A DNA stretch of 23,711 nt from a virus, in the IMG/VR virus record IMGVR_UViG_3300047480_000447, positions 1-23,711 of that record, one strand, 5' to 3'. Numbering within the stretch: the first letter of the stretch is position 1; every line of letters starts with the position of its first letter. This document shows positions 1 through 6,976 of the stretch, piece after piece. The position numbers and the translations under genes are program-made. The notes under the pieces were generated by a model, which saw nothing but the letters and a program-made list of their open reading frames with translations, made no database searches and was not told the origin of the DNA.

Positions 1-2
1 AC

Positions 3-713
3 TCTGATGAGTTCCAAATGTCTTATTGCTGCAAATGGTTACTTGAAAGAGGTATGTTTGTTACTTCAGGAATTATGGACGAATTGGGAGACACTTCTCA
101 AGAAATCGTTAAGGTATGGCATAAAACTCCAGTAGTCGTAGGTATTGACCCTGCACGTAAACTTGACTCGACTGTTGTAACTGTTGTGTGGGTTGATTGG
201 GACAGACCAGACGAGTTTGGTTATTTCGAACATCGAATCTTAAATTGGCTTGAAATTCAAGGAGACGATTGGGAAGAACAGTATTTCCAAATAGTTAACT
301 TTTTGTCTAACTACGACGTACTTGCAGTTGGTGTAGACGCTAACGGTGTTGGTGACGCTGTTGCTCAACGTTTAAAGATTCTTCTGCCAAGAGCAGAAGT
401 AGCATCAATTACTTCTAGCCCAACAGAACAGTCCCAGCGTTGGAAACACTTACAGGCTCTAATTCAACGACGAATGATTGGATTCCCTGCCCACGCTAAG
501 ACAAGAAGACTCAGAACTTGGAAACGGTTTTACCAGCAGATGGTTGACGCTGAAGTTCAGTACAAGGGTCCAAACTTCCTAGTTTCGGCTCCAGACGAGT
601 CTTATGCCCACGATGACTACGTAGACTCCTTGGCTATCGCCTGTTCTTTGACAAAAGATTTAGTTATGCCAGAGGTTGTGCTGTCAAGTAGCCCATTCTT
701 CGGTAACAATTAG
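3..713 (+). CDS. terL: Terminase large subunit, C-terminal nuclease part (5' partial)
   Basis: This is the motor and nuclease that packages phage DNA into the prohead. Only the C-terminal RNase H-fold nuclease is in the window: the frame is open to the first bases, so the Met at base 18 is probably internal and the ATPase half lies upstream. Visible nuclease features are GIDPARKLDST with a first acidic residue (about D44 counted from that Met), VLAVGVDANGVGDAV with a second, and a C-terminal HDDYVDSLAIA acidic cluster. This three-acidic-site layout is typical of terminase nucleases. It precedes portal, scaffold and capsid, the usual head-module order. The domain call is firm; which packaging strategy (headful or cos) it uses cannot be read from this fragment. 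Confidence 0.87.
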   Translation, partial: SDEFQMSYCCKWLLERGMFVTSGIMDELGDTSQEIVKVWHKTPVVVGIDPARKLDSTVVTVVWVDWDRPDEFGYFEHRILNWLEIQGDDWEEQYFQIVNFLSNYDVLAVGVDANGVGDAVAQRLKILLPRAEVASITSSPTEQSQRWKHLQALIQRRMIGFPAHAKTRRLRTWKRFYQQMVDAEVQYKGPNFLVSAPDESYAHDDYVDSLAIACSLTKDLVMPEVVLSSSPFFGNN

Positions 714-715
714 AT

Positions 716-758
716 ATGAGTTAAACGGTACGAAATCTAAGATATCCGTCAAACTCAT
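716..758 (+). promoter_or_regulatory. Imperfect hairpin in the terminase-downstream gap
   Basis: Arms at 716-728 and 746-758 pair at 11 of 13 positions, with a two-base mismatch in the middle and a 17-base loop. No T-run follows, so it is not a standard intrinsic terminator. It lies between the terminase stop and the ribosome binding site AGGAGT at 791-796. It could be an mRNA-processing or stability element; the function is unknown. Confidence 0.35.
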
Positions 759-801
759 ACCAGGAATAGGCCGTTCCCACTAAACAGTTTAGGAGTCATT
801 A

Positions 802-1197
802 ATGACACTAGGACCAAACCCTCAATTCCCTGAAAAGGGTGCTCATGTATATGAGATGAAACAAGCAGGTAACGCGACTCGTCGTGGACCACTTCGTTTC
901 GAAGAAGGAATCGCTACTGACACAGATGTGCCAAACGATTTCCAAAAGGGCATTATGAATGGATACGCTGCTGCTGCAGGTCGTCCAAATCGCAATGCTC
1001 CAGTACACACAAAGACTGCTGCAGAGACAATGAGCGAACGTGCTCATGTTGGTTCTGCTGCTTGGACCGAGGCTCCAACCTTCTTGTCTGAGTTCTCTCA
1101 CGGTTCATTCACCGATTACGCAGAACAAAAAGTTGAAGTCGTTGCTCGCTCTGGTGGACGCACACAACGTGTTGCTCCAACCGTAGTAAACGACTAA
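802..1197 (+). CDS. Hypothetical protein between terminase and portal
   Basis: I do not recognise this 131-residue protein. It starts at an ATG with AGGAGT at 791-796 five bases upstream, a convincing initiation site. It is hydrophilic, with no signal peptide or membrane segment. The central part is Ala-rich (GYAAAAGRPNRNAP), and the C-terminal third has aromatic and acidic residues (SEFSHGSFTDYAEQKVEV). Its place between terminase and portal suggests a packaging or virion role, but nothing in the sequence proves this. The reverse-strand frame over 808-1101 is a shadow with no initiation signal. Confidence 0.75.
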   Translation: MTLGPNPQFPEKGAHVYEMKQAGNATRRGPLRFEEGIATDTDVPNDFQKGIMNGYAAAAGRPNRNAPVHTKTAAETMSERAHVGSAAWTEAPTFLSEFSHGSFTDYAEQKVEVVARSGGRTQRVAPTVVND

Positions 1198-1218
1198 TTA
1201 CCTCGTAGAACTTTGACA

Positions 1219-1241
1219 CCCCCAAGGTATATGCTTGGGGG
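1219..1241 (+). terminator. GC-rich hairpin, weak terminator candidate
   Basis: CCCCCAAG at 1219-1226 pairs perfectly with CTTGGGGG at 1234-1241 around a seven-base loop. Only TTAAAG follows, with no real T-run, so it may pause or attenuate transcription, or protect the mRNA end, rather than terminate fully. It sits 23 bases upstream of the next start codon. Confidence 0.4.
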
Positions 1242-1264
1242 GTTAAAGGTGTAAAGGATTAAAA

Positions 1265-1531
1265 GTGGCTGAAAAACCTGCTAACGAAAAACTTTGGGCA
1301 ATGATTATTGCTCAAGCGAAAGCAAAGTTTTCAACGTACCCAAATCCTGCTGCTAGTCATTGGGTTCACACCAAATATGAGCAGTCAGGTGGTAAGTTCA
1401 TAGACACGAGTAATCCTGTTTATCAAAAACAAGTGCTTCAAAAGAAGCAATTTGAAAAGCAACAAGAAGGCCGTTCCACAGTAAAGTTAGCCAAAAAGAA
1501 AAAGGGTGGCAGAAAACGTGATGAGAAGTAG
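1265..1531 (+). CDS. Small basic hypothetical protein with Lys-rich tail
   Basis: An 88-residue protein starting at GTG, with AAAGGA at 1253-1258 six bases upstream. The N-terminal two thirds looks like one small folded unit (NEKLWAMIIAQAKAKF, then YPNPAASHWVHTKYEQSGGKF). I associate this pattern with small phage proteins of unknown role that resemble DUF5872-type domains, but that is from memory and not tested. The last 20 residues are almost all basic (KLAKKKKGGRKRDEK), which suggests nucleic-acid contact. Its stop codon overlaps the portal gene's ribosome binding site, so the two genes are probably co-translated. The function is unknown; a DNA-packaging accessory role is an inference from position and charge. 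Confidence 0.75.
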   Translation: MAEKPANEKLWAMIIAQAKAKFSTYPNPAASHWVHTKYEQSGGKFIDTSNPVYQKQVLQKKQFEKQQEGRSTVKLAKKKKGGRKRDEK

Positions 1532-1540
1532 AGGCTTTGA

Positions 1541-3280
1541 ATGAGTTTTGTTGACTTCTCACCTCCGAGTTATAGAGCAGCGTCTTCTGATTTAACTATC
1601 TCCATTTCTCCGTTAGGTCTTGTAGAACTTGCGGATGAAGAATTTGAAGTACACGGTCCTCGCTTAAATCGTTATTCACTTAACTGGGCTATGTATCTTG
1701 GTCACCATTGGGGTTATCGTCGTGAACAAGGCGAAATGCAAATCTCTGTTAACTATTACAGAGCATTTAATGATTATTTAGCACGTTTTACTTTTGGTAA
1801 AGGAATTCACTTTAGAAGTCCAAAAGCAACAGAAGCAATCGTTCCAGACCGTTTACAAAGAGTTTGGGAAGTTGATAACGACAAGATGCGTGTGCTTCTT
1901 GAAATGGCACAACAAGGCGGTATTACAGGAGATTGCTTCGTAAAAGTTGCTTATGAAGAGCCTTGGACTGATGCTATTGGTCGTCTACACCCAGGCAAGG
2001 TACGCATCCTCCCACTTAACTCTTCATTTGCTTTCCCAGAGTTCCATCCACATGACAGAAACCGTTTGCTTCGTTTTAAGCAAAAATATCGTTTTTGGGG
2101 AACTTCTTTAGAAGGTACACGCCAAGTATTTACTTACACAGAAATACTTACCGATGACATCATCGAAGAATACATAAACGATGAACTAATTGATTCTCGT
2201 CCAAATCCTTTGGGAGTTATTCCAGTAGTTCATATTCCAAACATTCCAGTTGCAGGTTCTCCATGGGGATTATCTGACTGTCATGACATCATCACTATTA
2301 ACCGCTCCTACAACGAAATCTCAACAGACGTTGCAGACATCATCAACTATCACGCTGCTCCTGTAACAGTTATCGTTGGAGCAAAGGCTTCTAACCTTGA
2401 AAAAGGACCTAAGAAAGTCTGGGGCGGTCTTCCAAAAGATTCTCAAGTATTTAACCTAGAAGGCGGAGCATCAGGCATTGATGGTGCATTGAAATACCTA
2501 GAACTTCTAAAGAGGTCTATGCACGAAATGATGAACATTCCAGAGTCTGCTCTTGGACAAGTTCAGCCTATTTCAAATACATCAGGTGTTGCTCTTTCTA
2601 TCCAGTACCAGCCTCTCATGAACCGTTGGTCACAGAAAGTGGCTCAGTACGGTGCAGGTATTGAAAAAATTAATGAATTAGTAATGCTAAATCTTGCTAT
2701 TAAAGAACCACAAACACTTATTTACAACCCTGAAGAAGACGGGCCAATTAAAGACGGTCAATACAATCGTTTAGACCCAAATGACCCTCTTACTTACCAA
2801 AACTATGTTCAATTCCCACCACCACTTCCATTAGACAAACTTATTGTTCTTAATGAAATCCAAACTAAACTTGGCATGGGTCTTGAGTCTAAAGAAGGTG
2901 CACTACGTACTTTGGGCGAGGAGTTCCCAGAAGAGAAACTACAAGAGATTCGCTCAGAACTTATGGAAGAAGCCAAGTCTGACGGAGCCCTACAACTCTT
3001 GAAGATTCAAATCCAAAAGGAGATTCAAGACATGACTGGCATGATGCCAGGTCCTGACGGAAACTCCGCTATTCCTTTACAACCTACTCAACTAGCCGAT
3101 GGCGACATTATGGGTGATGGAATCGGAGGACAGCCAACGCCAGAAAACGTGGCTGACCCAATGATTCAAGAAGGAATGATGGCTGAAGCACAGGCTGAGG
3201 CTGAAATAAGAAACCGTCTAGTAACTGAAGCCTATGGAACCAAGATTCCGCAGAGAAGAGCAGTTGATAGAGACAACTAA
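1541..3280 (+). CDS. Portal protein
   Basis: This is the dodecameric ring at the capsid vertex through which DNA enters and leaves. Its 579 residues fall within the range of phage portals. The N-terminus has the usual aromatic-rich start (RYSLNWAMYLGHHWGYRREQ, then SVNYYRAFNDYLARFTFGKG). The middle has NPLGVIPVVHIPN and INRSYNEISTDVADIINYHA, followed by a wing and stem region with MNIPESALGQVQPISNTSG, a typical portal segment. The C-terminus from about residue 500 is Met-, Gln- and Glu-rich and probably disordered. AGAGG at 1530-1534, overlapping the previous stop, sets the start. Position between terminase and scaffold agrees with the call. Confidence 0.9.
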   Translation: MSFVDFSPPSYRAASSDLTISISPLGLVELADEEFEVHGPRLNRYSLNWAMYLGHHWGYRREQGEMQISVNYYRAFNDYLARFTFGKGIHFRSPKATEAIVPDRLQRVWEVDNDKMRVLLEMAQQGGITGDCFVKVAYEEPWTDAIGRLHPGKVRILPLNSSFAFPEFHPHDRNRLLRFKQKYRFWGTSLEGTRQVFTYTEILTDDIIEEYINDELIDSRPNPLGVIPVVHIPNIPVAGSPWGLSDCHDIITINRSYNEISTDVADIINYHAAPVTVIVGAKASNLEKGPKKVWGGLPKDSQVFNLEGGASGIDGALKYLELLKRSMHEMMNIPESALGQVQPISNTSGVALSIQYQPLMNRWSQKVAQYGAGIEKINELVMLNLAIKEPQTLIYNPEEDGPIKDGQYNRLDPNDPLTYQNYVQFPPPLPLDKLIVLNEIQTKLGMGLESKEGALRTLGEEFPEEKLQEIRSELMEEAKSDGALQLLKIQIQKEIQDMTGMMPGPDGNSAIPLQPTQLADGDIMGDGIGGQPTPENVADPMIQEGMMAEAQAEAEIRNRLVTEAYGTKIPQRRAVDRDN

Positions 3281-3284
3281 GAAT

Positions 3285-3302
3285 TCAGATGACATCATCT
3301 GA
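3285..3302 (+). promoter_or_regulatory. Perfect 8-bp-arm palindrome between portal and scaffold
   Basis: TCAGATGA at 3285-3292 and its exact complement TCATCTGA at 3295-3302 are separated by two bases. The tight symmetry suits a DNA operator at least as well as an RNA hairpin. It lies just after the portal stop in a 133-base gap, one of the longer ones in the head module. An AT-rich stretch follows (3320-3342) with a CTGACA at 3310-3315, but no clear sigma-70 -10 box at proper spacing. The bound factor, if any, is unknown. Confidence 0.4.
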
Positions 3303-3413
3303 CTATAGCCTGACAAAAGTGTATTTATAGTATGCAATTATCAGGTAAGACGTGTGGCAAGCGGGTAAAACCGCAATTCGGACAACGATAAAGAAATGAG
3401 TATGTGAACCCTA

Positions 3414-4172
3414 ATGGAAAACAACGAAACAGTTACTGAAACAGTAGCAACCGAGGCTGCAATTCCCCTCATGGAAAGCACTTCGTCGGAGGTAGAAACA
3501 GTGGATAACACTTTTGCATTTTCGCAGGACGACATTGTTCGTGCTCGTGAGCAAGAGAAAGCCAAACTCTACCCACAACTTGAAAAGTTGAAAGATGAAC
3601 TTGCAACCCTGAAGAAGGAGCGTGATGAGCGTGTGGCTGAAGAAGAGCGTATGCGTCAGGCTGCTGAAGCAGAACAACAAAAGAAGTTAGAAGAAGAGAT
3701 GGATGTTCGTGAACTTCTTACAAAGAAGGAACAAGAATTCCAGGCTCAACTAGAAGCAGAACGTCTCGAACGAGAAAGAGCGTTTGCACTTCTAGAGCAA
3801 GAACGTCAATTCCAAGAATTGATGCAATACCGTCAACAAAGGCTAGAAGCAGAGCGTGAGAACATCATTCCTGAACTTGTAGATTTGATTGAAGGAAACA
3901 ACCGCGATGAAATCGAGCAGAGCATCGCAAGTTTGAAAGAAAAATCTGCTCGGATTCTCGACTCAGCAGCACAAGCAATGTCTAGTGCTCGCAGAGAAAT
4001 GGCTGGGGCAAGAGTTACTGCACCAGCATCAGGACCTCTCGATAACGATACGGAACAACGTTCGTACTCTCCCGATTCAATTCGGGAAATGTCACTGGCA
4101 GACTATGCGAAGAACAGAGCCAAGTTACTTGGCGACGCAACAAACAATCGCGGTCGGGGACTGTTCGGGTAA
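3414..4172 (+). CDS. Capsid scaffolding protein
   Basis: The internal scaffold that guides assembly of the major capsid protein. Evidence is architecture: a short acidic N-terminus, then a long continuous coiled coil (about residues 40-190) made almost entirely of Glu, Lys, Arg, Gln and Leu, then a flexible C-terminus with SIREMSLADYAKNRAKLLG, a short helix like the capsid-binding tails of scaffolds. It lies directly upstream of the capsid gene, the classic position. No serine-protease motif is visible, so it does not look like a protease-scaffold fusion. The start at 3414 is the first in-frame Met but has only a poor ribosome binding site (an in-frame TGA lies at 3405), so the exact start is less sure than the gene. 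Confidence 0.85.
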   Translation: MENNETVTETVATEAAIPLMESTSSEVETVDNTFAFSQDDIVRAREQEKAKLYPQLEKLKDELATLKKERDERVAEEERMRQAAEAEQQKKLEEEMDVRELLTKKEQEFQAQLEAERLERERAFALLEQERQFQELMQYRQQRLEAERENIIPELVDLIEGNNRDEIEQSIASLKEKSARILDSAAQAMSSARREMAGARVTAPASGPLDNDTEQRSYSPDSIREMSLADYAKNRAKLLGDATNNRGRGLFG

Positions 4173-4215
4173 GCCCAAACAATTAACCATCTAACAGGAA
4201 AGGACTGATTCCAAA

Positions 4216-5328
4216 ATGGCATCAGCAATTACTGGCACAAGTGAATTGGCAGGAGCACCTACCGCTTATTCAGGTAGCAACTCATCCCTTTCACAAGCCA
4301 TCCAGACCATCTGGTCAAAGGAAATCCTGTTCCAAGCGATGCCAATTCTTCGCTTTGAACAATTCGCAGTAAAGAAGACCGAACTTGGTGTTGCACCAGG
4401 ACTTCGTGTCAACTTCCTCCGCTACAAGAACTTTGCGGTAGACCCAACACCTCTAACTGAAGGTGTACGTCTAACCACAAACGCTCTTACAGCAGAACAA
4501 ATTGCAATTACCGTTGCTGAACACGGCTACGCAGTTGCAGTTTCTGAATTGCTATTGAACGCATCATTCGACGATGTAATGGCATCTGCCTCACGTCTTC
4601 TTGGTCGTCAAATGGCTCAATACCTTGATGTACAAGCACGTAACACACTAGGTGCTGCAACTTCTGCAGTATTCGGTTACGACCGCTCAGGCATCACAGG
4701 CGGAGCATTTACCAACTACGACGAAGGTACACCTGCAACAGGTCTTGCCGACATCACAGTAAATGACAAGTTGACAACTGCAGCCGTTAAGGACGCAGCA
4801 TTGACACTTGCATCAAAGAACATCCCTCGCCTTGGTGAGACCTATGTTCAGTTCATTCACCCAAAGCAGTCACGTGACATTCGTTCGAACCCAGAGTTCA
4901 TCGAAGTTACAAAGTACGCTGCTCCAGGTAACTTCATGCTTGGTGAAATCGGTCGTCTATACGACGTTGTTTTCATTGAGACAACCCAAGTTAAGAAGAT
5001 TGCATCAGGAACTGCTGTTAACTACAGCAGCATTGTTGGTGCACCTGCAGACCAAACAGAAGTTCCAGTAAAGGCAAACACTGCTCCTGGTTCTGGTGGA
5101 AACCCAGAAGCACCAGGTGCAACTGCTCCTTCAGGAACAACTGCAGTTGATGTCTACGAATCAATCATGATTGGTGACAACGCATTTGGTCACGCTATCT
5201 CTCTTCCAGTTGAACTACGCGATGGTGGCGTTCTTGACTTCGGTCGTGAACACGCTCTTGCTTGGTACGCAATCTGGGGTCTTGGCGTAATCACTGACCA
5301 AGCAATCTGCAAGGTCTACACCGCTTAA
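4216..5328 (+). CDS. Major capsid protein, N4-gp56-like (HK97 fold)
   Basis: This 370-residue protein forms the capsid shell. The region ILRFEQFAVKKTELGVAPG, then DPTPLTEGVRLTTNALT, AEHGYAVAVSELLLNASFDD and LLGRQMAQYLDVQARNTL matches my recollection of the N4-gp56 family of major capsid proteins. The VYESIMIGDNAFGHAISLP and RDGGVLDFGREHALAWYAIW segments near the C-terminus also fit. AGGAAAGGA at 4195-4203 gives a strong initiation site. A Pro/Gly/Ala-rich loop around residues 285-310 (PGSGGNPEAPGATAPSG) may be a surface insertion. The gene directly follows the scaffold and is followed by a 12-bp hairpin, as is common after highly expressed capsid genes. Confidence 0.9.
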   Translation: MASAITGTSELAGAPTAYSGSNSSLSQAIQTIWSKEILFQAMPILRFEQFAVKKTELGVAPGLRVNFLRYKNFAVDPTPLTEGVRLTTNALTAEQIAITVAEHGYAVAVSELLLNASFDDVMASASRLLGRQMAQYLDVQARNTLGAATSAVFGYDRSGITGGAFTNYDEGTPATGLADITVNDKLTTAAVKDAALTLASKNIPRLGETYVQFIHPKQSRDIRSNPEFIEVTKYAAPGNFMLGEIGRLYDVVFIETTQVKKIASGTAVNYSSIVGAPADQTEVPVKANTAPGSGGNPEAPGATAPSGTTAVDVYESIMIGDNAFGHAISLPVELRDGGVLDFGREHALAWYAIWGLGVITDQAICKVYTA

Positions 5329-5343
5329 TTTAAGCACTGTTGA

Positions 5344-5378
5344 CGGAGAGGCTCATACTCCTTCTTTGAGCCTCTCCG
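5344..5378 (+). promoter_or_regulatory. 12-bp perfect hairpin after the capsid gene
   Basis: CGGAGAGGCTCA at 5344-5355 pairs perfectly with TGAGCCTCTCCG at 5367-5378; the loop is TACTCCTTCTT. No T-run follows (CCACAAAAACTAAAAG), so full intrinsic termination is unlikely. mRNA 3'-end stabilisation or partial attenuation after the capsid gene is more plausible. The loop contains CTCCT, complementary to the AGGAG ribosome binding site of the next gene at 5400-5404. Confidence 0.6.
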
Positions 5379-5414
5379 CCACAAAAACTAAAAGAAACCA
5401 GGAGAACAAACATC

Positions 5415-5786
5415 GTGGCAAACACACCAATCACTCCGCTTGATGCAACAGGCAAAGCAGCGGAAAAAGCACAAAAGGCAAATGCGGAAGCACTACGTAA
5501 GCGTCAGGATGAAATTTCAGTCGCTGCACGTATTGAGGCTGAGAGTCTGGAAAAAGATGTCTTTGACCCAAAGAACCCAGACAAACCGATTGTTCTAGAC
5601 GAAATTCAAGAAGTAGGCGTATCACTAGCAAACGATAAGGTCATCATCAGAACTATCACTGATATTGAAGATATGACTTACGGTGTAGGTAACACTTACA
5701 CATTCAAGGCAGGAGTTAAATACTCAGTGCCTCGTGAACTTGCTGACTATCTTGAAGGTCTAGGTTACATTTGGCGACCAAACTAA
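5415..5786 (+). CDS. Hypothetical head-associated protein
   Basis: A 123-residue protein starting at GTG, with AGGAG at 5400-5404. The N-terminal half is helical and rich in Ala, Lys and Glu (AAEKAQKANAEALRKRQDE). The C-terminal half looks like a small beta domain (VIIRTITDIEDMTYGVGNTY, then FKAGVKYSVPRELADYLEGL). I recall similar C-termini among small proteins encoded just after the capsid gene in actinobacteriophages, but no function is established for them that I can cite. It is bracketed by two strong hairpins, so it may be expressed with the capsid. A minor head or decoration protein is possible; the function is unproven. Confidence 0.75.
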   Translation: MANTPITPLDATGKAAEKAQKANAEALRKRQDEISVAARIEAESLEKDVFDPKNPDKPIVLDEIQEVGVSLANDKVIIRTITDIEDMTYGVGNTYTFKAGVKYSVPRELADYLEGLGYIWRPN

Positions 5787-5811
5787 ATCGTTAGTTTGTC
5801 GTCAATAAATC

Positions 5812-5860
5812 GTACGCCTCACTGGTTTCCGCCCTCCTCCCAGTGAGGCGTACCTTTTTG
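5812..5860 (+). terminator. Intrinsic terminator ending the capsid gene group
   Basis: GTACGCCTCACTGG at 5812-5825 pairs perfectly with CCAGTGAGGCGTAC at 5840-5853 across a 14-base loop, then CTTTTTG. A 14-bp stem plus a T-run is a standard Rho-independent terminator. The loop is pyrimidine-rich and contains CCTCCT, complementary to the GGAGG of the next gene's ribosome binding site (5915-5919). Confidence 0.85.
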
Positions 5861-5923
5861 TACTGAAGAAACCGCATTAATTAGAGAACATTAGTTCCGA
5901 GGAAAGAACAGCATGGAGGATAG

Positions 5924-6976
5924 ATGACGACCGTATCTAGTCTTATAGACCTAGTTCGGTCAGAGTTGGGTGACACACCCAAATCGTTTGTTATGCAATT
6001 CATGGCAGACGGTACAACTAACCGTTTTACGCTCCATTACTCCCCTGTAGATGCTGATGATTTATTTGTAAGTTTTGACGGAGTAGATGTTTCTGACAAC
6101 TGTTCCGTAGAAGAAGCAACAGGCGTTTTAGTAACTGATAACGTTCCAGTTGAAGGAACAGAGATTACAGTTGCTGGAAATTATTTTAGATACTTTACCA
6201 CTGCTGAATTACAGCGATTTGTAGAAAACGCATTACTTCAACACTCAAACAATAGAGTTGATTCTTTAGGCCGTGTTCAAACGGTAACAAACCTTCCTGC
6301 AGTTGAGGTTTATCCAGTAGCCCTTCTTGCCACTACTTTGGCTTTATACACTCTTGCTACTGACTCTGCTTTTGACATTAACGTTTTTGCTCCAGACGGA
6401 GTAACTATCCCACGTTCTGAACGCTACCGTCAGTTGATGGACATGATTCAGGCACGTAAAGACCAATACCGTGAACTATGTGTTCTATTGGGTATTGGCA
6501 TGTACCGCATTGAGGTATTTAGTTTCCGCAGAATTTCTAAGACAACCAACCATTACGTGCCTCTTTATAGGCCACAGGAGGTGGATGATTACTCCTATCC
6601 AGAACGAATCGAACTTCCAAGACCAGACTACGGAGACAAGCCCTCAGAACACCCTTATGACTCTGTGGAACTTACCGCTTATCAAGACGTGGCGTTCTCC
6701 TATGCCATTCCGTATACGGGTGACCTCACAACTAAGGGAGTTGTTGCGAACATTAGATGGAAGGCTGGGGTAGACCAATCCCACATGCCGTTTACAGTTT
6801 CGGTCACATCTGCGTCTTCAACCAGTCATACTATTACTTTAAGTTTGACGCAGGAACAAACGAAAAGACTTGCACAAAGAATGTATTGGGATGTCCAGTT
6901 TGTATATGACTCAGATGGTCATAAAGAAACCTACAAGGCTGGCAAATTATTTACTGTTCGTGAGGTGACTACATAA
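5924..6976 (+). CDS. Putative head-tail connector or virion structural protein
   Basis: A 350-residue protein following the capsid group. GGAGGA at 5915-5920 sets the ATG. The N-terminus ([17 protein letters not shown]) resembles the short helix at the start of phage adaptor-type proteins. A beta-rich segment follows ([20 protein letters not shown]), then helices around residues 90-190 ([35 protein letters not shown]). The C-terminal third, from about residue 245, looks like an immunoglobulin-like beta domain ([20 protein letters not shown] to [17 protein letters not shown]). Position between capsid and fibre genes makes a connector or neck role likely, but the family is not recognised with certainty. 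It shares a TAATG overlap with the next gene. Confidence 0.6.
   Translation: MTTVSSLIDLVRSELGDTPKSFVMQFMADGTTNRFTLHYSPVDADDLFVSFDGVDVSDNCSVEEATGVLVTDNVPVEGTEITVAGNYFRYFTTAELQRFVENALLQHSNNRVDSLGRVQTVTNLPAVEVYPVALLATTLALYTLATDSAFDINVFAPDGVTIPRSERYRQLMDMIQARKDQYRELCVLLGIGMYRIEVFSFRRISKTTNHYVPLYRPQEVDDYSYPERIELPRPDYGDKPSEHPYDSVELTAYQDVAFSYAIPYTGDLTTKGVVANIRWKAGVDQSHMPFTVSVTSASSTSHTITLSLTQEQTKRLAQRMYWDVQFVYDSDGHKETYKAGKLFTVREVTT

Noticed and set aside
3310-3338. Possible sigma-70 promoter (CTGACA with an AT-rich stretch)
   Set aside because: TATAGT lies only 10 bases away and TGCAAT at 17 bases is a poor -10 box, so it cannot be called a promoter from sequence alone.
3352-3399. 15-codon GTG frame upstream of the scaffold gene
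   Set aside because: Short, weak initiation context and no coupling to the scaffold start; indistinguishable from chance.
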